Origin: JAFAVZ01 sp036009105
GTDB lineage: Bacteria; Acidobacteriota; Thermoanaerobaculia; Gp7-AA8
NCBI GenBank assembly: GCA_036009105.1
Contig: DASYMJ010000307.1
Location: 1-25,256, forward strand
Direction: 5' to 3'
DNA: 25,256 nt
A program made the position numbers and the translations under genes. The notes below the pieces were generated by a model that was given only the letters and a program-made list of their open reading frames with translations, searched no databases and was not told the DNA's origin. This document shows, in pieces, positions 14,312 to 24,120 of this stretch. The stretch's first letter is position 1. Every line of letters starts with the position of its first letter.

Positions 14312-14315
14312 TAAT
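14310..14315 (+). promoter_or_regulatory. Consensus -10 TATAAT for the Ser/Thr kinase gene
   Basis: A perfect TATAAT lies 35 nt upstream of the kinase ATG (14351), in a short AT-rich gap. A second hexamer, TACACT (14321-14326), is also present. No good -35 is seen at 16-18 nt. No Shine-Dalgarno precedes the ATG. Confidence 0.5.
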
Positions 14316-14350
14316 TGCGGTACACTAACACGCTAAAAATAACTAAACCG

Positions 14351-15982
14351 ATGGCCTTCCACTGCATCCACTGCCGGTCGGAGATCGACCCGAAGTACAA
14401 GGCATGTCCGTACTGCGGCGAGCCGATCACCGAGTTCCTGCGGCGGTATCTGGAGAGCCCGATCGACGGCAAATACCAGATCCTGGCCCGCCTCGGCGTG
14501 GGCGGCATGGGCGAGGTCTTCAAGGTCCTGCACATCCACCTCAACGCCATCCGGGTGATCAAGATGATGCGGGCCAACATCGCCCAGGACGCCAGCGCGC
14601 ACGAGCGCTTCCTGCGGGAAGCGCGCCTGGCCACGCGCATCCAGCACCCCAGCGTGGCCGCCCTCTTCGACTTCTCCACGCTCGAGGACGGCTCGCGTTA
14701 CATGGTCTGGGAGTACATCGAAGGGATCAACCTCCACGAGCTGATCGATTCGCGCGGGCCGCTCTCGCCGCGCTATGCCGCGAAGCTCGCCGCCCAGGCG
14801 CTGCACGGCCTCGACGCCATCCACCGGGCGGGCATCGTCCACCGCGACGTGAGCCCGGAGAACCTGATGATCACCCGCGACGATGAAGGCGACGAGCGGG
14901 TGAAGATCATCGACCTCGGCATCGCCAAGCAGTGGGGCGACGAGGCGGACAACAAGACCAAGACCGGCATGTTCGTCGGCAAGTGGAAGTACTGCTCGCC
15001 CGAACATCTGGGGATGCTGGGCGAGGGGGAGCGCATCGACGGCCGGGCGGACATCTACTCCTTCGGCATCGTCCTCTACGAGATGCTCACCGGTGTGCCG
15101 CCGTTCCAGGCCGACACGCCGCACGGCTACCTGCTGTCCCACGCCTCGGAGCGGCCGCGCTCCCTGCGCGAGACCAACCCCAGCGTGACCGCCTCGCCCG
15201 AGCTGGAGGCGCTGCTGTTCCGCTCCATGGAGAAGGACCGCCGCAACCGCTTCGCCACCGCCCGTGAGTTCGCCCAGGCGCTGGAGCAGCTGATCCCCAC
15301 GCTCGACGACACCGCCGGCGCGCCGGCCCCGCTGCCGGTCGCGGCGGAGTCGACGGACGAGGCAACGCGCCATGCCTCCGATCGCATCCGGGAGGAGAAC
15401 AAGGCGACGATCATTTCCACCCAGCGCGCCGATCCGATGGCCGCCACGCTGAAGACGGTGGAGAGCGGGCCGATCCCCAAGCCGTCCGTGCCGCGGCCGC
15501 GTTCCGTGGTGACGCACGGTCCGAAGCCGAAGCGCGGCGTCGGCCGCTGGCTGGCTCTCCTCGCCGTGATGATCGCCTTCGGCCTGGGCGGCTACGCGAT
15601 GTGGCGCAGCGGCGTCGTCGACGGCGTGCAGCAGGCCGCCATGACGACCACCACCCGCGCCTCGGTGCTCCCGCCGCCGCGGCAGACGCCAACCGTCGTC
15701 CCGACCGGCCACCTCGGCATCAATGCCTTCCCGTGGGCGAACGTGACGAGCATCCGCAACGTCGAGACGCGGCAGCAGGTGCCGCTCGGGGCCGGCCTGG
15801 TGACGCCCGCGCCGGTCGACCTCGCGCCGGGACGCTACGAGGTCACGTTGTCCAATCCGAGCTTCGGCGCGCCGGTCACGCGCACGGTGGAGATCCGCTC
15901 CGGTGAGGAAGAGACGCTGAACGTCGCCCTGGCCGATGCCGACCGCGCGGCGCTGCCGTCCCTCGGCGGGAGCGTGCCATGA
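14351..15982 (+). CDS. Transmembrane Ser/Thr protein kinase with zinc ribbon and PEGA-like domain
   Basis: A 543-residue kinase. An N-terminal zinc ribbon has Cys5, Cys8, Cys19 and Cys22 (CIHC, CPYC). The kinase domain starts at about residue 42 with the glycine loop LGVGGMGEV, Lys71 in VIKMM, catalytic loop HRDVSPEN (His164-Asp166) and DLGIAK as the metal-binding segment. The Lys usual in HRDxKPxN is replaced by Ser, as in many myxobacterial-type kinases. A low-complexity linker leads to one membrane helix (about residues 398-417, WLALLAVMIAFGLGGYAMW), then a PEGA-like extracytoplasmic domain (VDLAPGRYEVTLSNPSFG). Start ATG 14351 is chosen because it places the zinc ribbon at the N-terminus; the TTG at 14315 lies in promoter sequence. 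The TPR-like gene overlaps its stop (ATGA) and is likely its partner. Confidence 0.95.
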   Translation: MAFHCIHCRSEIDPKYKACPYCGEPITEFLRRYLESPIDGKYQILARLGVGGMGEVFKVLHIHLNAIRVIKMMRANIAQDASAHERFLREARLATRIQHPSVAALFDFSTLEDGSRYMVWEYIEGINLHELIDSRGPLSPRYAAKLAAQALHGLDAIHRAGIVHRDVSPENLMITRDDEGDERVKIIDLGIAKQWGDEADNKTKTGMFVGKWKYCSPEHLGMLGEGERIDGRADIYSFGIVLYEMLTGVPPFQADTPHGYLLSHASERPRSLRETNPSVTASPELEALLFRSMEKDRRNRFATAREFAQALEQLIPTLDDTAGAPAPLPVAAESTDEATRHASDRIREENKATIISTQRADPMAATLKTVESGPIPKPSVPRPRSVVTHGPKPKRGVGRWLALLAVMIAFGLGGYAMWRSGVVDGVQQAAMTTTTRASVLPPPRQTPTVVPTGHLGINAFPWANVTSIRNVETRQQVPLGAGLVTPAPVDLAPGRYEVTLSNPSFGAPVTRTVEIRSGEEETLNVALADADRAALPSLGGSVP

Positions 15983-17310
15983 AGCGGCTCGCGCTGCTGC
16001 TGATCCTCGCCCTGCCGCTCGCGGCCGCGCCGGAGAAGTGGGCCGAGGAGTACACGCGCGGCACGAAGCTGCTCAACGGCGGCAACCCGGCCGCCGCGGC
16101 GCAGGCGCTGGAGCGGGCCATCGCGGAGCGCCCCTCCGAGGCGGCGAACGTGCGGTCGTCGAACCAGATCCTGCCGTACTACGTGCCGCATTTTTTCCTC
16201 GGCATCGCCAGGATGAACCTGGGCGATCCGGATGCCGCGCTTCGCGAGCTGCGCATCTCCGAGGAGCAGGGGGTGGTGCAGGGGACGCCTTATTTTGCGC
16301 AGCTGCGCGACTGGCGCGCGCAGGCCGTTTCGGAGAAGCAGCGCCGCGCGGACAGCGCCGCCTCGGGGCCGCGCAGCGCGGCCGATGCCGCGGTCAGCGC
16401 GGCGTTCAAGGCGCAGATGCAGGCCATGAGCGCGCACGCCGACGGGACGGATCCGTATCGCGCCGGGCAGCGGAAGCTGCAGGAGGCGCGGGACATGGTG
16501 AAGGGGGCGGGAAGCGATGTGGCCGCCTTCCGGCGCGCCGCGGTGGCGGCAGGCGAGGCGCAGCAGCTCTTCGCCGCGGCGAAGGAGGAGCAGGCGAACA
16601 AGCCGAAGCCGCAGCCGGCGACCCCTGCCAAGCCCCAGCCGCAGGAGTTCGTGGTACCGTTCAACGCGCTGCCTGTCACCCCGCCGCCCGCCCCGCCCAC
16701 GCCGGCGCCCAAGCCGCCCGCGCCCGTGCCCGTCGCCGTCCCGGCGCCGCAGCCCGCGCAGCCGGCCATGGTGGTGGAAAGCCCCGAGCTGGCCGATGCG
16801 CGGGTGGCGCTGCAGAGCTACCGGCGCCGCCTGATGGAAGTGCCGCCCGAGCGCCGCAACGACCGCACCATCCGGCGCGCCTTGGACGACACGGCCAAGG
16901 CGCAGCAGGCGCTCGCGCCGGACGCCGACAGCGCGACCATCCGCCGCATCGTGGCGGAGATCCGCCGGCGGGAGGCGGAGCTCACCGTCTATCTCGCCCT
17001 CAAGCCGGCCGCTTCGCCTGCCGAGGAGCTGCGCGCGCGTCTCGAATCAGCCTACCGCGCTTTTGCGCAGGGCGATCTGGCCGCCTCGGAGCAGATGCTC
17101 AGCGCCCTGATCGCGGCGAAGCCGAGCCCGGAGGCGTACCTGCTCCGCGGCTGCGCCCGCTACACCCGGGCCATGCTCACGCGCGGCGATCTCTCCGCGG
17201 CGGCGAGCGACTTCAAGGCCGCGCTGCAGCTGAACCGCGGCCTGCGCCTCGATGCGGCCGCGTTCTCGCCGAAGCTGGTGCAGTACTTTGAAACGCTGCG
17301 CCGTCATTAG
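15979..17310 (+). CDS. Secreted TPR-like protein with Pro/Ala-rich linker
   Basis: A 443-residue protein with a signal peptide (MKRLALLLILALPLAAA). The N-terminal part resembles TPR units (EEYTRGTKLLNGGNPAAAAQ, then FFLGIARMNLGDPDAALREL). A central region (about residues 210-260) is almost entirely Pro, Ala, Lys and Val and should be an extended linker. The C-terminal part has a helical segment rich in Arg and Glu, then another TPR-like pair (RAFAQGDLAASEQMLSALI; LTRGDLSAAASDFKAALQLN). ATG 15979 overlaps the kinase stop as ATGA, so the two are co-translated. A periplasmic scaffold for the kinase's PEGA end, perhaps in cell-envelope sensing, is plausible but not shown. No Cys-based lipobox is seen. 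Confidence 0.9.
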   Translation: MKRLALLLILALPLAAAPEKWAEEYTRGTKLLNGGNPAAAAQALERAIAERPSEAANVRSSNQILPYYVPHFFLGIARMNLGDPDAALRELRISEEQGVVQGTPYFAQLRDWRAQAVSEKQRRADSAASGPRSAADAAVSAAFKAQMQAMSAHADGTDPYRAGQRKLQEARDMVKGAGSDVAAFRRAAVAAGEAQQLFAAAKEEQANKPKPQPATPAKPQPQEFVVPFNALPVTPPPAPPTPAPKPPAPVPVAVPAPQPAQPAMVVESPELADARVALQSYRRRLMEVPPERRNDRTIRRALDDTAKAQQALAPDADSATIRRIVAEIRRREAELTVYLALKPAASPAEELRARLESAYRAFAQGDLAASEQMLSALIAAKPSPEAYLLRGCARYTRAMLTRGDLSAAASDFKAALQLNRGLRLDAAAFSPKLVQYFETLRRH

Positions 17311-17322
17311 CGTAATAAGCCC

Positions 17323-17364
17323 TTGACGGGGCGCCATCTCGATGCTAGATTTCCAGCATATGCT
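17323..17364 (+). promoter_or_regulatory. Promoter and operator of the BlaI-M56 pair
   Basis: TTGACG (17323-17328), a 17-nt spacer and TAGATT (17346-17351) form a good sigma-70-type promoter. TAGATT ends 8 nt before ATG 17360, so the transcript would start at or within 1-2 nt of the start codon. An imperfect palindrome (ATGCTAGATTTCCAGCAT, 17342-17359) covers the -10, and a perfect one (AGCATATGCT, 17355-17364) overlaps the ATG. Both could bind the BlaI-type repressor for autoregulation. Confidence 0.7.
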
Positions 17365-17752
17365 AAAAAAACAGCAGCAGATCCGGGCCCTCAGCCGCCG
17401 GGAGCGGGAGATGATGGACGTCATCTTCCGCACCGGGCACGCCACGGCCGGTGAAGTGCTGGAGGCGATGTCGGACCCGCCCAGCTACTCCGCCGTCCGC
17501 GCCACGCTGCGCGTCCTCGAGCAGAAAGGTCTTCTCCGCCACGAGGACGACGGCACTCGCTACGTCTACCGCCCGACGCTGAACCGGGACAAGGCGGGCG
17601 ACTCGGCGCTCGACCATGTGCTCAACACGTTCTTCGACGGCTCCGTCGGCAATGTCGTGGCCACGCTCCTCGAGCGCAGGCACGAGCTCTCGCCGGAGGA
17701 GCTGGATCGGATCTCCGCGCTCATCGACGAAGCGAGGAAGGAAGGCCGCTGA
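17360..17752 (+). CDS. BlaI/MecI/CopY-family transcriptional repressor
   Basis: A 130-residue winged-helix repressor. The N-terminal domain reads LSRREREMMDVIFRTGHATA, then SYSAVRATLRVLEQKGLLRH and the wing GTRYVYRPTL, the BlaI/MecI pattern. The C-terminal helices (ALDHVLNTFFDGSVGNVVAT) form the dimer interface. In BlaR/MecR systems the partner protease triggers cleavage of the repressor. ATG 17360 is chosen over ATG 17342 because the latter lies inside the -10/operator region. No ribosome-binding site is present, consistent with a leaderless message. The M56 protease gene overlaps its stop by 1 nt (TGATG), the standard pairing. Confidence 0.95.
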   Translation: MLKKQQQIRALSRREREMMDVIFRTGHATAGEVLEAMSDPPSYSAVRATLRVLEQKGLLRHEDDGTRYVYRPTLNRDKAGDSALDHVLNTFFDGSVGNVVATLLERRHELSPEELDRISALIDEARKEGR

Positions 17753-20142
17753 TGCAAAGCCTGATCGATACCGCATTTGCCCTGCAGCGCTCCGGCGCGT
17801 TCGAGCTGCTGCTCCCCCTGTTGCTGAAGGCGACCCTGATCGCCCTCGTCGGACGGCTGGTCATCGCCGCCGTTCCGCGCGCCTCCGCCGCGACGCGCTA
17901 CCTCGTCGCGCTCACCACCTTAGCCGCGTTGCTTTTGCTGCCTGTGATGACGATGGCGCTTCCCTCCTGGCGCCTCGCCATTCTCCCCACAGAGGCAAAA
18001 CAGACCGTGGGGCCGGCTCTCCAGCCGGCCCCCTCCTCTGCTCCCGCCGCCCCCTCGCTGGCCGGGCCGCCCAGCCTGGCCAACGAGCTCTCCTCGGACG
18101 CGCCGAAGGTCCTGCGCGCGGCTGCCGTGGTCGCCGACTCCGGCGCCCGCGTCGCCACCTTCCTCGGGGCGTTGCGCGCGAGCTGGCGCGGCTGGTTCCT
18201 CATCGCCGTGCTGGCCATCGCCTTCGCCATGCTGGGCCGCCTCGCGGTCGGCATCGGCGGCATCTGGTGGGTCACGCGCCGCGGCACGGAGCTGGAAGAC
18301 GAAGAGCTGCTCACGGAGCTCGACCGCGCCTGCGACCGGCTGGGCATCCGCCAGCTGGTGCGGGTCCTGACCAGCGAGCATGTCGACGTTCCGCTGGTGT
18401 GGGGCGTGCGCAAGCCGGTGCTGCTCCTGCCCGCGCAGGCGATGACCTGGACGCGCGAGCGCCTGCATGTGGTCTTCCTGCACGAGCTGGCGCATCTCCG
18501 CCGCCGCGACGCCGTCACGCTGCTCATCACCCGCGGCGCCGCCGCGATCTGGTGGTTCCATCCGGTGGTCTGGTCGCTCGACCGCACCGCCCGCCGCGAC
18601 TGCGAGCAGGCCTGCGACGATCTCGTGCTCGGCGCCGGCACCCGCGCCTCCGACTACGCCGATCACCTGCTCTCCATCGCGCGCCTGCTGCCGCACCGCG
18701 ACCCGTTCGGGGCCGTGACGCTGGCCATGTCCCGCCGCTCGCAGCTCGAGGGGCGGCTGCTCAGCATCCTCCAGCCGCACGTCCGCCGCGCCTCGACGTC
18801 GCGCAACGCGGCCATCGTCGCCGCGGCGCTCGCGCTGCTCCTGGTGATCCCGATCGCCTCCATGCAGCTCACCGCCGCGCCGTCCAGCGGCGGCGACGCG
18901 AAGGTGGTGCAGCGCGTCTCGCCGTCGCCTGCGCCGTCCGCCACGGTCAGCGTGGTGGCCGACCGGCACAGTCACGACGAGCAGGACGTGAACGACACGG
19001 AAGACGGGAAGAAGCTGGACGATTTCCACGGCTTCATGAGCGACCTCGCCGACCACCTCCACCGCGGCTGGTACGAGCGGGGCAACCGGTACCTGCAGCA
19101 GCGCCAGTACGAGCGCGCCATCGCCGCGTACGAGAAGGCGGTGGAGACGGACGACAAGCCGGCCAAGGCGGCCTACAACGCGGCCTGCGCCTACTCCCTG
19201 CAGAACGACCGCGACCACGCCTTCCAGTGGCTCGACAAGGCGGTGGAGCTCGGCTACGCCGATGCGGACCAGTACATCGAAGACAGCGACCTCGATCCGC
19301 TGCGCACCGATCCCCGCTTCCAGCGGCTGATCGACCGCATGGCCCGCTCCCGCCGGGGCGACCAGCGCCTGCAGGAAGCGATGATGCGGGACGACCGGCT
19401 CCGCGCGCGCGGCACGGCCACCTCGCAGGAGTGGGCGGCCACCGGCGCCGATCTGCTGCGCCTGCGCGAGCTGACCCGCGCCGTCGATGCGCTCCAGCAC
19501 GCCGTCGCCACCGAGCCGGGCAACACGAACGCCTGGCACAACCTCGCCTGCGCTTACGCGCTGGCCGGAGACCAGGCCCACGCGCTCGACGCGCTGGAGA
19601 AGTCGGTCACCGTCGGCGCCAATTCGGCCGACCAGATCAAGCGCGATCCCGATCTCGCCTCGCTCCGCGCGGAGCGCCGCTACCTGGCCCTGGTCGACCT
19701 GGCCCGCTCGCTCGAGCTGAACGGCGGCAAGGACGGCAAGGAGTGGATCAGCGGCTGGCTGGGCGGCGACGATGAATCGAACTGGCGCGAGGCGGCGAAG
19801 TACTACGAGGACGTGACCCGCCAGCATCCTGACGTGGGCCGCGCCTGGTTCAACCTCGGTTTCGCGCGCCTCAAGACCGACAACGCCGACGGCGCGGCCG
19901 CCGCCTTCCAGAAGGCGCTCGCCCTCGGCCACCGCCCGGCAACCTCTTCCTACAACCTCGGCTGCTCCTATGCGAAGGCCGGCAACCGCGACGCCGCCAT
20001 CCAGGCGCTGCAGTCCGCCCTCGACCGCGGCATGGACATCAGCGACTACCTCGACAGCGACGACGACCTCGACTCGCTCCGCAACGATGCCCGCTTCGCG
20101 GCGCTGCAGGAGAAGGCGCAGGCAAGGCACCCCAAGGACTGA
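17752..20142 (+). CDS. M56 (BlaR1-type) membrane metalloprotease with C-terminal TPR sensor region
   Basis: A 796-residue membrane protein. Transmembrane helices are visible at about residues 19-41, 48-67, 145-175 and 350-370. The zinc-protease motif HELAH (His244, His248) sits in VVFLHELAHLRRRD, and DCEQACDDLVLG probably gives the third ligand. In BlaR1 the C-terminus is a penicillin-binding sensor. Here it is about 380 residues of TPR-like units, three of which end in a DL-x2-LR-x2-x-RF-type block (SDLDPLRTDPRF; PDLASLRAERRY; DDLDSLRNDARF), as in TPR end-of-group domains. The signal is therefore likely a protein or peptide rather than a beta-lactam. The product should cleave or trigger cleavage of the upstream BlaI repressor. 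Part of the linker near residues 86-94 is encoded by a palindromic repeat. The 3' end faces a terminator-like repeat at 20143. Confidence 0.94.
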   Translation: MQSLIDTAFALQRSGAFELLLPLLLKATLIALVGRLVIAAVPRASAATRYLVALTTLAALLLLPVMTMALPSWRLAILPTEAKQTVGPALQPAPSSAPAAPSLAGPPSLANELSSDAPKVLRAAAVVADSGARVATFLGALRASWRGWFLIAVLAIAFAMLGRLAVGIGGIWWVTRRGTELEDEELLTELDRACDRLGIRQLVRVLTSEHVDVPLVWGVRKPVLLLPAQAMTWTRERLHVVFLHELAHLRRRDAVTLLITRGAAAIWWFHPVVWSLDRTARRDCEQACDDLVLGAGTRASDYADHLLSIARLLPHRDPFGAVTLAMSRRSQLEGRLLSILQPHVRRASTSRNAAIVAAALALLLVIPIASMQLTAAPSSGGDAKVVQRVSPSPAPSATVSVVADRHSHDEQDVNDTEDGKKLDDFHGFMSDLADHLHRGWYERGNRYLQQRQYERAIAAYEKAVETDDKPAKAAYNAACAYSLQNDRDHAFQWLDKAVELGYADADQYIEDSDLDPLRTDPRFQRLIDRMARSRRGDQRLQEAMMRDDRLRARGTATSQEWAATGADLLRLRELTRAVDALQHAVATEPGNTNAWHNLACAYALAGDQAHALDALEKSVTVGANSADQIKRDPDLASLRAERRYLALVDLARSLELNGGKDGKEWISGWLGGDDESNWREAAKYYEDVTRQHPDVGRAWFNLGFARLKTDNADGAAAAFQKALALGHRPATSSYNLGCSYAKAGNRDAAIQALQSALDRGMDISDYLDSDDDLDSLRNDARFAALQEKAQARHPKD
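18009..18032. repeat. Dispersed palindromic repeat, half copy inside the M56 CDS
   Basis: Perfect 10-bp arms GGGGCCGGCT and AGCCGGCCCC surround the loop CTCC. This is one arm of the full repeat at 2821. It is read in the same frame as there, giving VGPALQPAP, and lies in the soluble linker between two membrane helices of the M56 protease. Confidence 0.88.
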
Positions 20143-20220
20143 AAATGCAGGGCCGGCTCTCAGCCGGCCCGATCGATCGGTTGATGCCGGGCCGGCTGAG
20201 AGCCGGCCCTACATTTTTTA
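20143..20220. terminator. Bidirectional terminator formed by a full palindromic repeat
   Basis: Two 28-nt arms (20143-20170 and 20189-20216) are reverse complements with one mismatch and an 18-nt loop. The plus-strand stem is followed by T6, and the minus-strand stem begins with A/T-rich bases that mirror it. It lies between the convergent M56 and DUF4920-like genes, with only 1 nt on one side, and the T run shares bases with the DUF4920-like stop codon. The core is the variant lacking one C (CTC loop) relative to the other copies. Confidence 0.85.
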
Positions 20221-20661
20221 CTTCTTCAGCTCAACGCCGCTGGCCACGAAGCCCACCTCGCTGGCGGTGCCGTCCGGGTTGCGGGCGAGCTTTGCGCCGT
20301 CGCCTTCCAGGTGGTCGGCGTCCGCTTTGGAGAGCGTGGTGACCGTGGCCACGCCGGCGGCGCGAGCCTTCCAGCCTTTCGTGTTCATGGGGATGAAGAA
20401 GCCGTAGTCCTTGAACGTCACACGGACGCCCTGCTTCGACCCTTCCGGCACGAGCTGCATCCAGCAGCCTTTCATCGTGCAGACCTTGTCGATCTTCCCT
20501 TCCACCACCACCGGATCCCTGGTGTAGGCGGCGGGGTTCTTCATCACGTTGACCAGCGGCGTGGTCTTCGCGTCGGCGGCGATGGCCTCGCCGCGCTGGA
20601 CGACTTCTTTGGCGGAGGCGGCGGTGGCGACGAGCAGGAGGGCAACGGCGAGCTTCTTCAT
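20218..20661 (-). CDS. Secreted DUF4920-like protein
   Basis: A 147-residue protein with a signal peptide (MKKLAVALLLVATAASA). The mature part has VVVEGKIDKVCTMKGCWMQL, GVRVTFKDYGFFIPMN and ARAAGVATVTTLS, an OB-like beta arrangement with a CxxxxC motif that could bind metal or form a disulphide. This fits DUF4920, whose role is unknown. ATG 20661 is chosen because it begins the signal peptide and has TACACT 8 nt upstream without a Shine-Dalgarno; an upstream in-frame extension to 20715 would run through a terminator and promoter. Its stop overlaps the T run of the repeat-based terminator. Confidence 0.88.
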   Translation of the reverse strand: MKKLAVALLLVATAASAKEVVQRGEAIAADAKTTPLVNVMKNPAAYTRDPVVVEGKIDKVCTMKGCWMQLVPEGSKQGVRVTFKDYGFFIPMNTKGWKARAAGVATVTTLSKADADHLEGDGAKLARNPDGTASEVGFVASGVELKK

Positions 20662-20669
20662 GGCGGGGG

Positions 20670-20675
20670 AGTGTA
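20670..20675 (-). promoter_or_regulatory. Putative leaderless -10 element TACACT (DUF4920-like gene)
   Basis: TACACT on the minus strand is followed by CCCCCGCC (8 nt) and the ATG at 20661. There is no Shine-Dalgarno. It lies immediately after the pyrophosphatase terminator, so the gene needs its own promoter. Confidence 0.55.
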
Positions 20676-20676
20676 C

Positions 20677-20703
20677 AAAGAAAAAGGCGGGCCGAAGCCC
20701 GCC
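20677..20703 (-). terminator. Rho-independent terminator of the pyrophosphatase gene
   Basis: On the minus strand GGCGGGC, loop TTCG and GCCCGCC (20686-20703) form a perfect 7-bp GC stem with a stable tetraloop, followed by TTTTTCTTT (20677-20685). It begins 25 nt after the stop codon of the pyrophosphatase gene. Confidence 0.92.
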
Positions 20704-20728
20704 CTCATCGAACAACCGGAAACAAAAC

Positions 20729-23227
<2,499 letters not shown>

Positions 23228-23253
23228 AAATCCTCCGTTGTCTTAGTGAGAGA

Positions 23254-23286
23254 TCCCGTCAAACACACTGCGAGCTTTGGACGGGA
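23254..23286 (-). promoter_or_regulatory. Stem-loop in the 5' leader of the pyrophosphatase gene
   Basis: TCCCGTC (23254-23260) and GACGGGA (23280-23286) are complementary, extended by AAA/TTT pairing with one bulge. The hairpin lies 27-59 nt upstream of the ATG. It could regulate the leader or overlap the promoter; no T run follows, so it is not an intrinsic terminator. Confidence 0.35.
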
Positions 23287-23323
23287 CAGCTTTGGGGCGC
23301 GGATTCTAGCACGGAGGAACGCA

Positions 23324-23345
23324 GGGCCGGCTCTCCAGCCGGCCC
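23324..23345. repeat. Dispersed palindromic repeat, half copy, intergenic
   Basis: Arms GGGCCGGCT and AGCCGGCCC surround the CTCC loop, identical to the core at 18009 and in the left arm at 2821. It lies between the pyrophosphatase leader and the first OmpA-like gene. Confidence 0.88.
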
Positions 23346-23363
23346 CATGCGCTGCGGCAAATG

Positions 23364-23390
23364 CCTTCTCCCCGCCGCGCGGGGAGAAGG
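23364..23390. repeat. Second type of hairpin repeat (CCTTCTCCCC / GGGGAGAAGG)
   Basis: Ten-bp perfect arms (23364-23373 and 23381-23390), extended to 12 bp, surround a 3-nt loop, followed by TGCCCGAAGGAGGGATCAGG. Hairpins of this sort with the GGTGCCCGAAGG tail recur in many GC-rich genomes. It lies 30 nt past the stop of the minus-strand OmpA-like gene and may help end its transcript. Confidence 0.75.
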
Positions 23391-23419
23391 TGCCCGAAGG
23401 AGGGATCAGGGCGTGCCCG

Positions 23420-24055
23420 CTAGGTACCGGTTGCGCGGATGTGGATCTCCACCCGGCGGTTCAACTGGCGTCCTTCCGGCGTGTCGTTCGACGCCTTGGG
23501 AGACGTCTCGCCGTAGCCGCGCGCCGAGACGCGCGAGCTGGAGATGCCCTGGCCCACCAGGTAGGTGCGCACCGAGTCGGCGCGGCGCTGGGAGAGGCCC
23601 ATGTTGTAGTCGGACGTGCCGGTCGAGTCGGTGTGGCCCTCGACCTCCACGACCTCATCTGCATATTGGGCCACGTTCTGGGCCACCTGCTGGAGCGTCT
23701 GGCGCGACGCGGAGCGGAGCGAGGCGGAGTCGGTGTCGAAGAGGATGTCGCTGGTCACCCGGACGTCGATCTGGTTCTCCGAGGGGCGGGTGACTTCCAC
23801 GCCGGGGATCTGCTGCAGCTCCTGCTGCTGCTTGTCCATGCGATGGCCGATCGCGCCGCCGATGGCAGCGCCTGCCGCGGCGCCGACCACGGCGCCGGTG
23901 CGGTTGTTGCCCGACTGATTGCCGACGACCGCGCCGACCACCGCGCCGGCCGCCGCACCGGCGGCAGCGCCCTGCTTGGCGCGGCGGTTCGGGTCGGACG
24001 CGCAACCGAGCGCGAGAACGATGGCGATGAGAAGAACGGATGCTTTTCGAATCAT
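23420..24055 (-). CDS. OmpA-family peptidoglycan-binding lipoprotein
   Basis: A 211-residue lipoprotein (MIRKASVLLIAIVLALGC, lipobox Cys18). Next is a glycine-zipper region (residues 30-65, GAAAGAVVGAVVGNQSG, GAAIGGAIGHRM), then an OmpA C-terminal domain with ILFDTDSASLRS, VEGHTDSTGTSDYNMGLSQ, RRADSVRTYLVGQGI and RRVEIHI. The Asp in HTDSTG and Arg in LSQRRADSV are the residues that bind diaminopimelate in this family. It should tether the outer membrane to peptidoglycan. ATG 24055 has GGAGGT 8 nt upstream; an open frame further upstream crosses a hairpin. It is a tandem paralogue of the next gene upstream, from which it is separated by a terminator-like hairpin. Confidence 0.94.
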   Translation of the reverse strand: MIRKASVLLIAIVLALGCASDPNRRAKQGAAAGAAAGAVVGAVVGNQSGNNRTGAVVGAAAGAAIGGAIGHRMDKQQQELQQIPGVEVTRPSENQIDVRVTSDILFDTDSASLRSASRQTLQQVAQNVAQYADEVVEVEGHTDSTGTSDYNMGLSQRRADSVRTYLVGQGISSSRVSARGYGETSPKASNDTPEGRQLNRRVEIHIRATGT

Positions 24056-24089
24056 GTGTCTGTACCTCCGGGCTGGTGCATAAACAAGA

Positions 24090-24113
24090 ACGGCGCCCAC
24101 TTTGGGGCGCCGT
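24090..24113 (-). terminator. Hairpin terminator between the two OmpA-family genes
   Basis: ACGGCGCCC and GGGCGCCGT (9 bp) surround a 6-nt loop. On the minus strand it begins 8 nt after the stop of the upstream OmpA-family gene and is followed by the T-rich TCTTGTTTATG. It may attenuate rather than block, since the T run is interrupted. Confidence 0.65.
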
Positions 24114-24120
24114 CCGTTTT

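Noticed and set aside
17342..17359. ATG 17342 as the start of the BlaI-type gene
   Set aside because: It lies upstream of and within the -10 element TAGATT and the palindromic operator. The family N-terminus fits a start at 17360.
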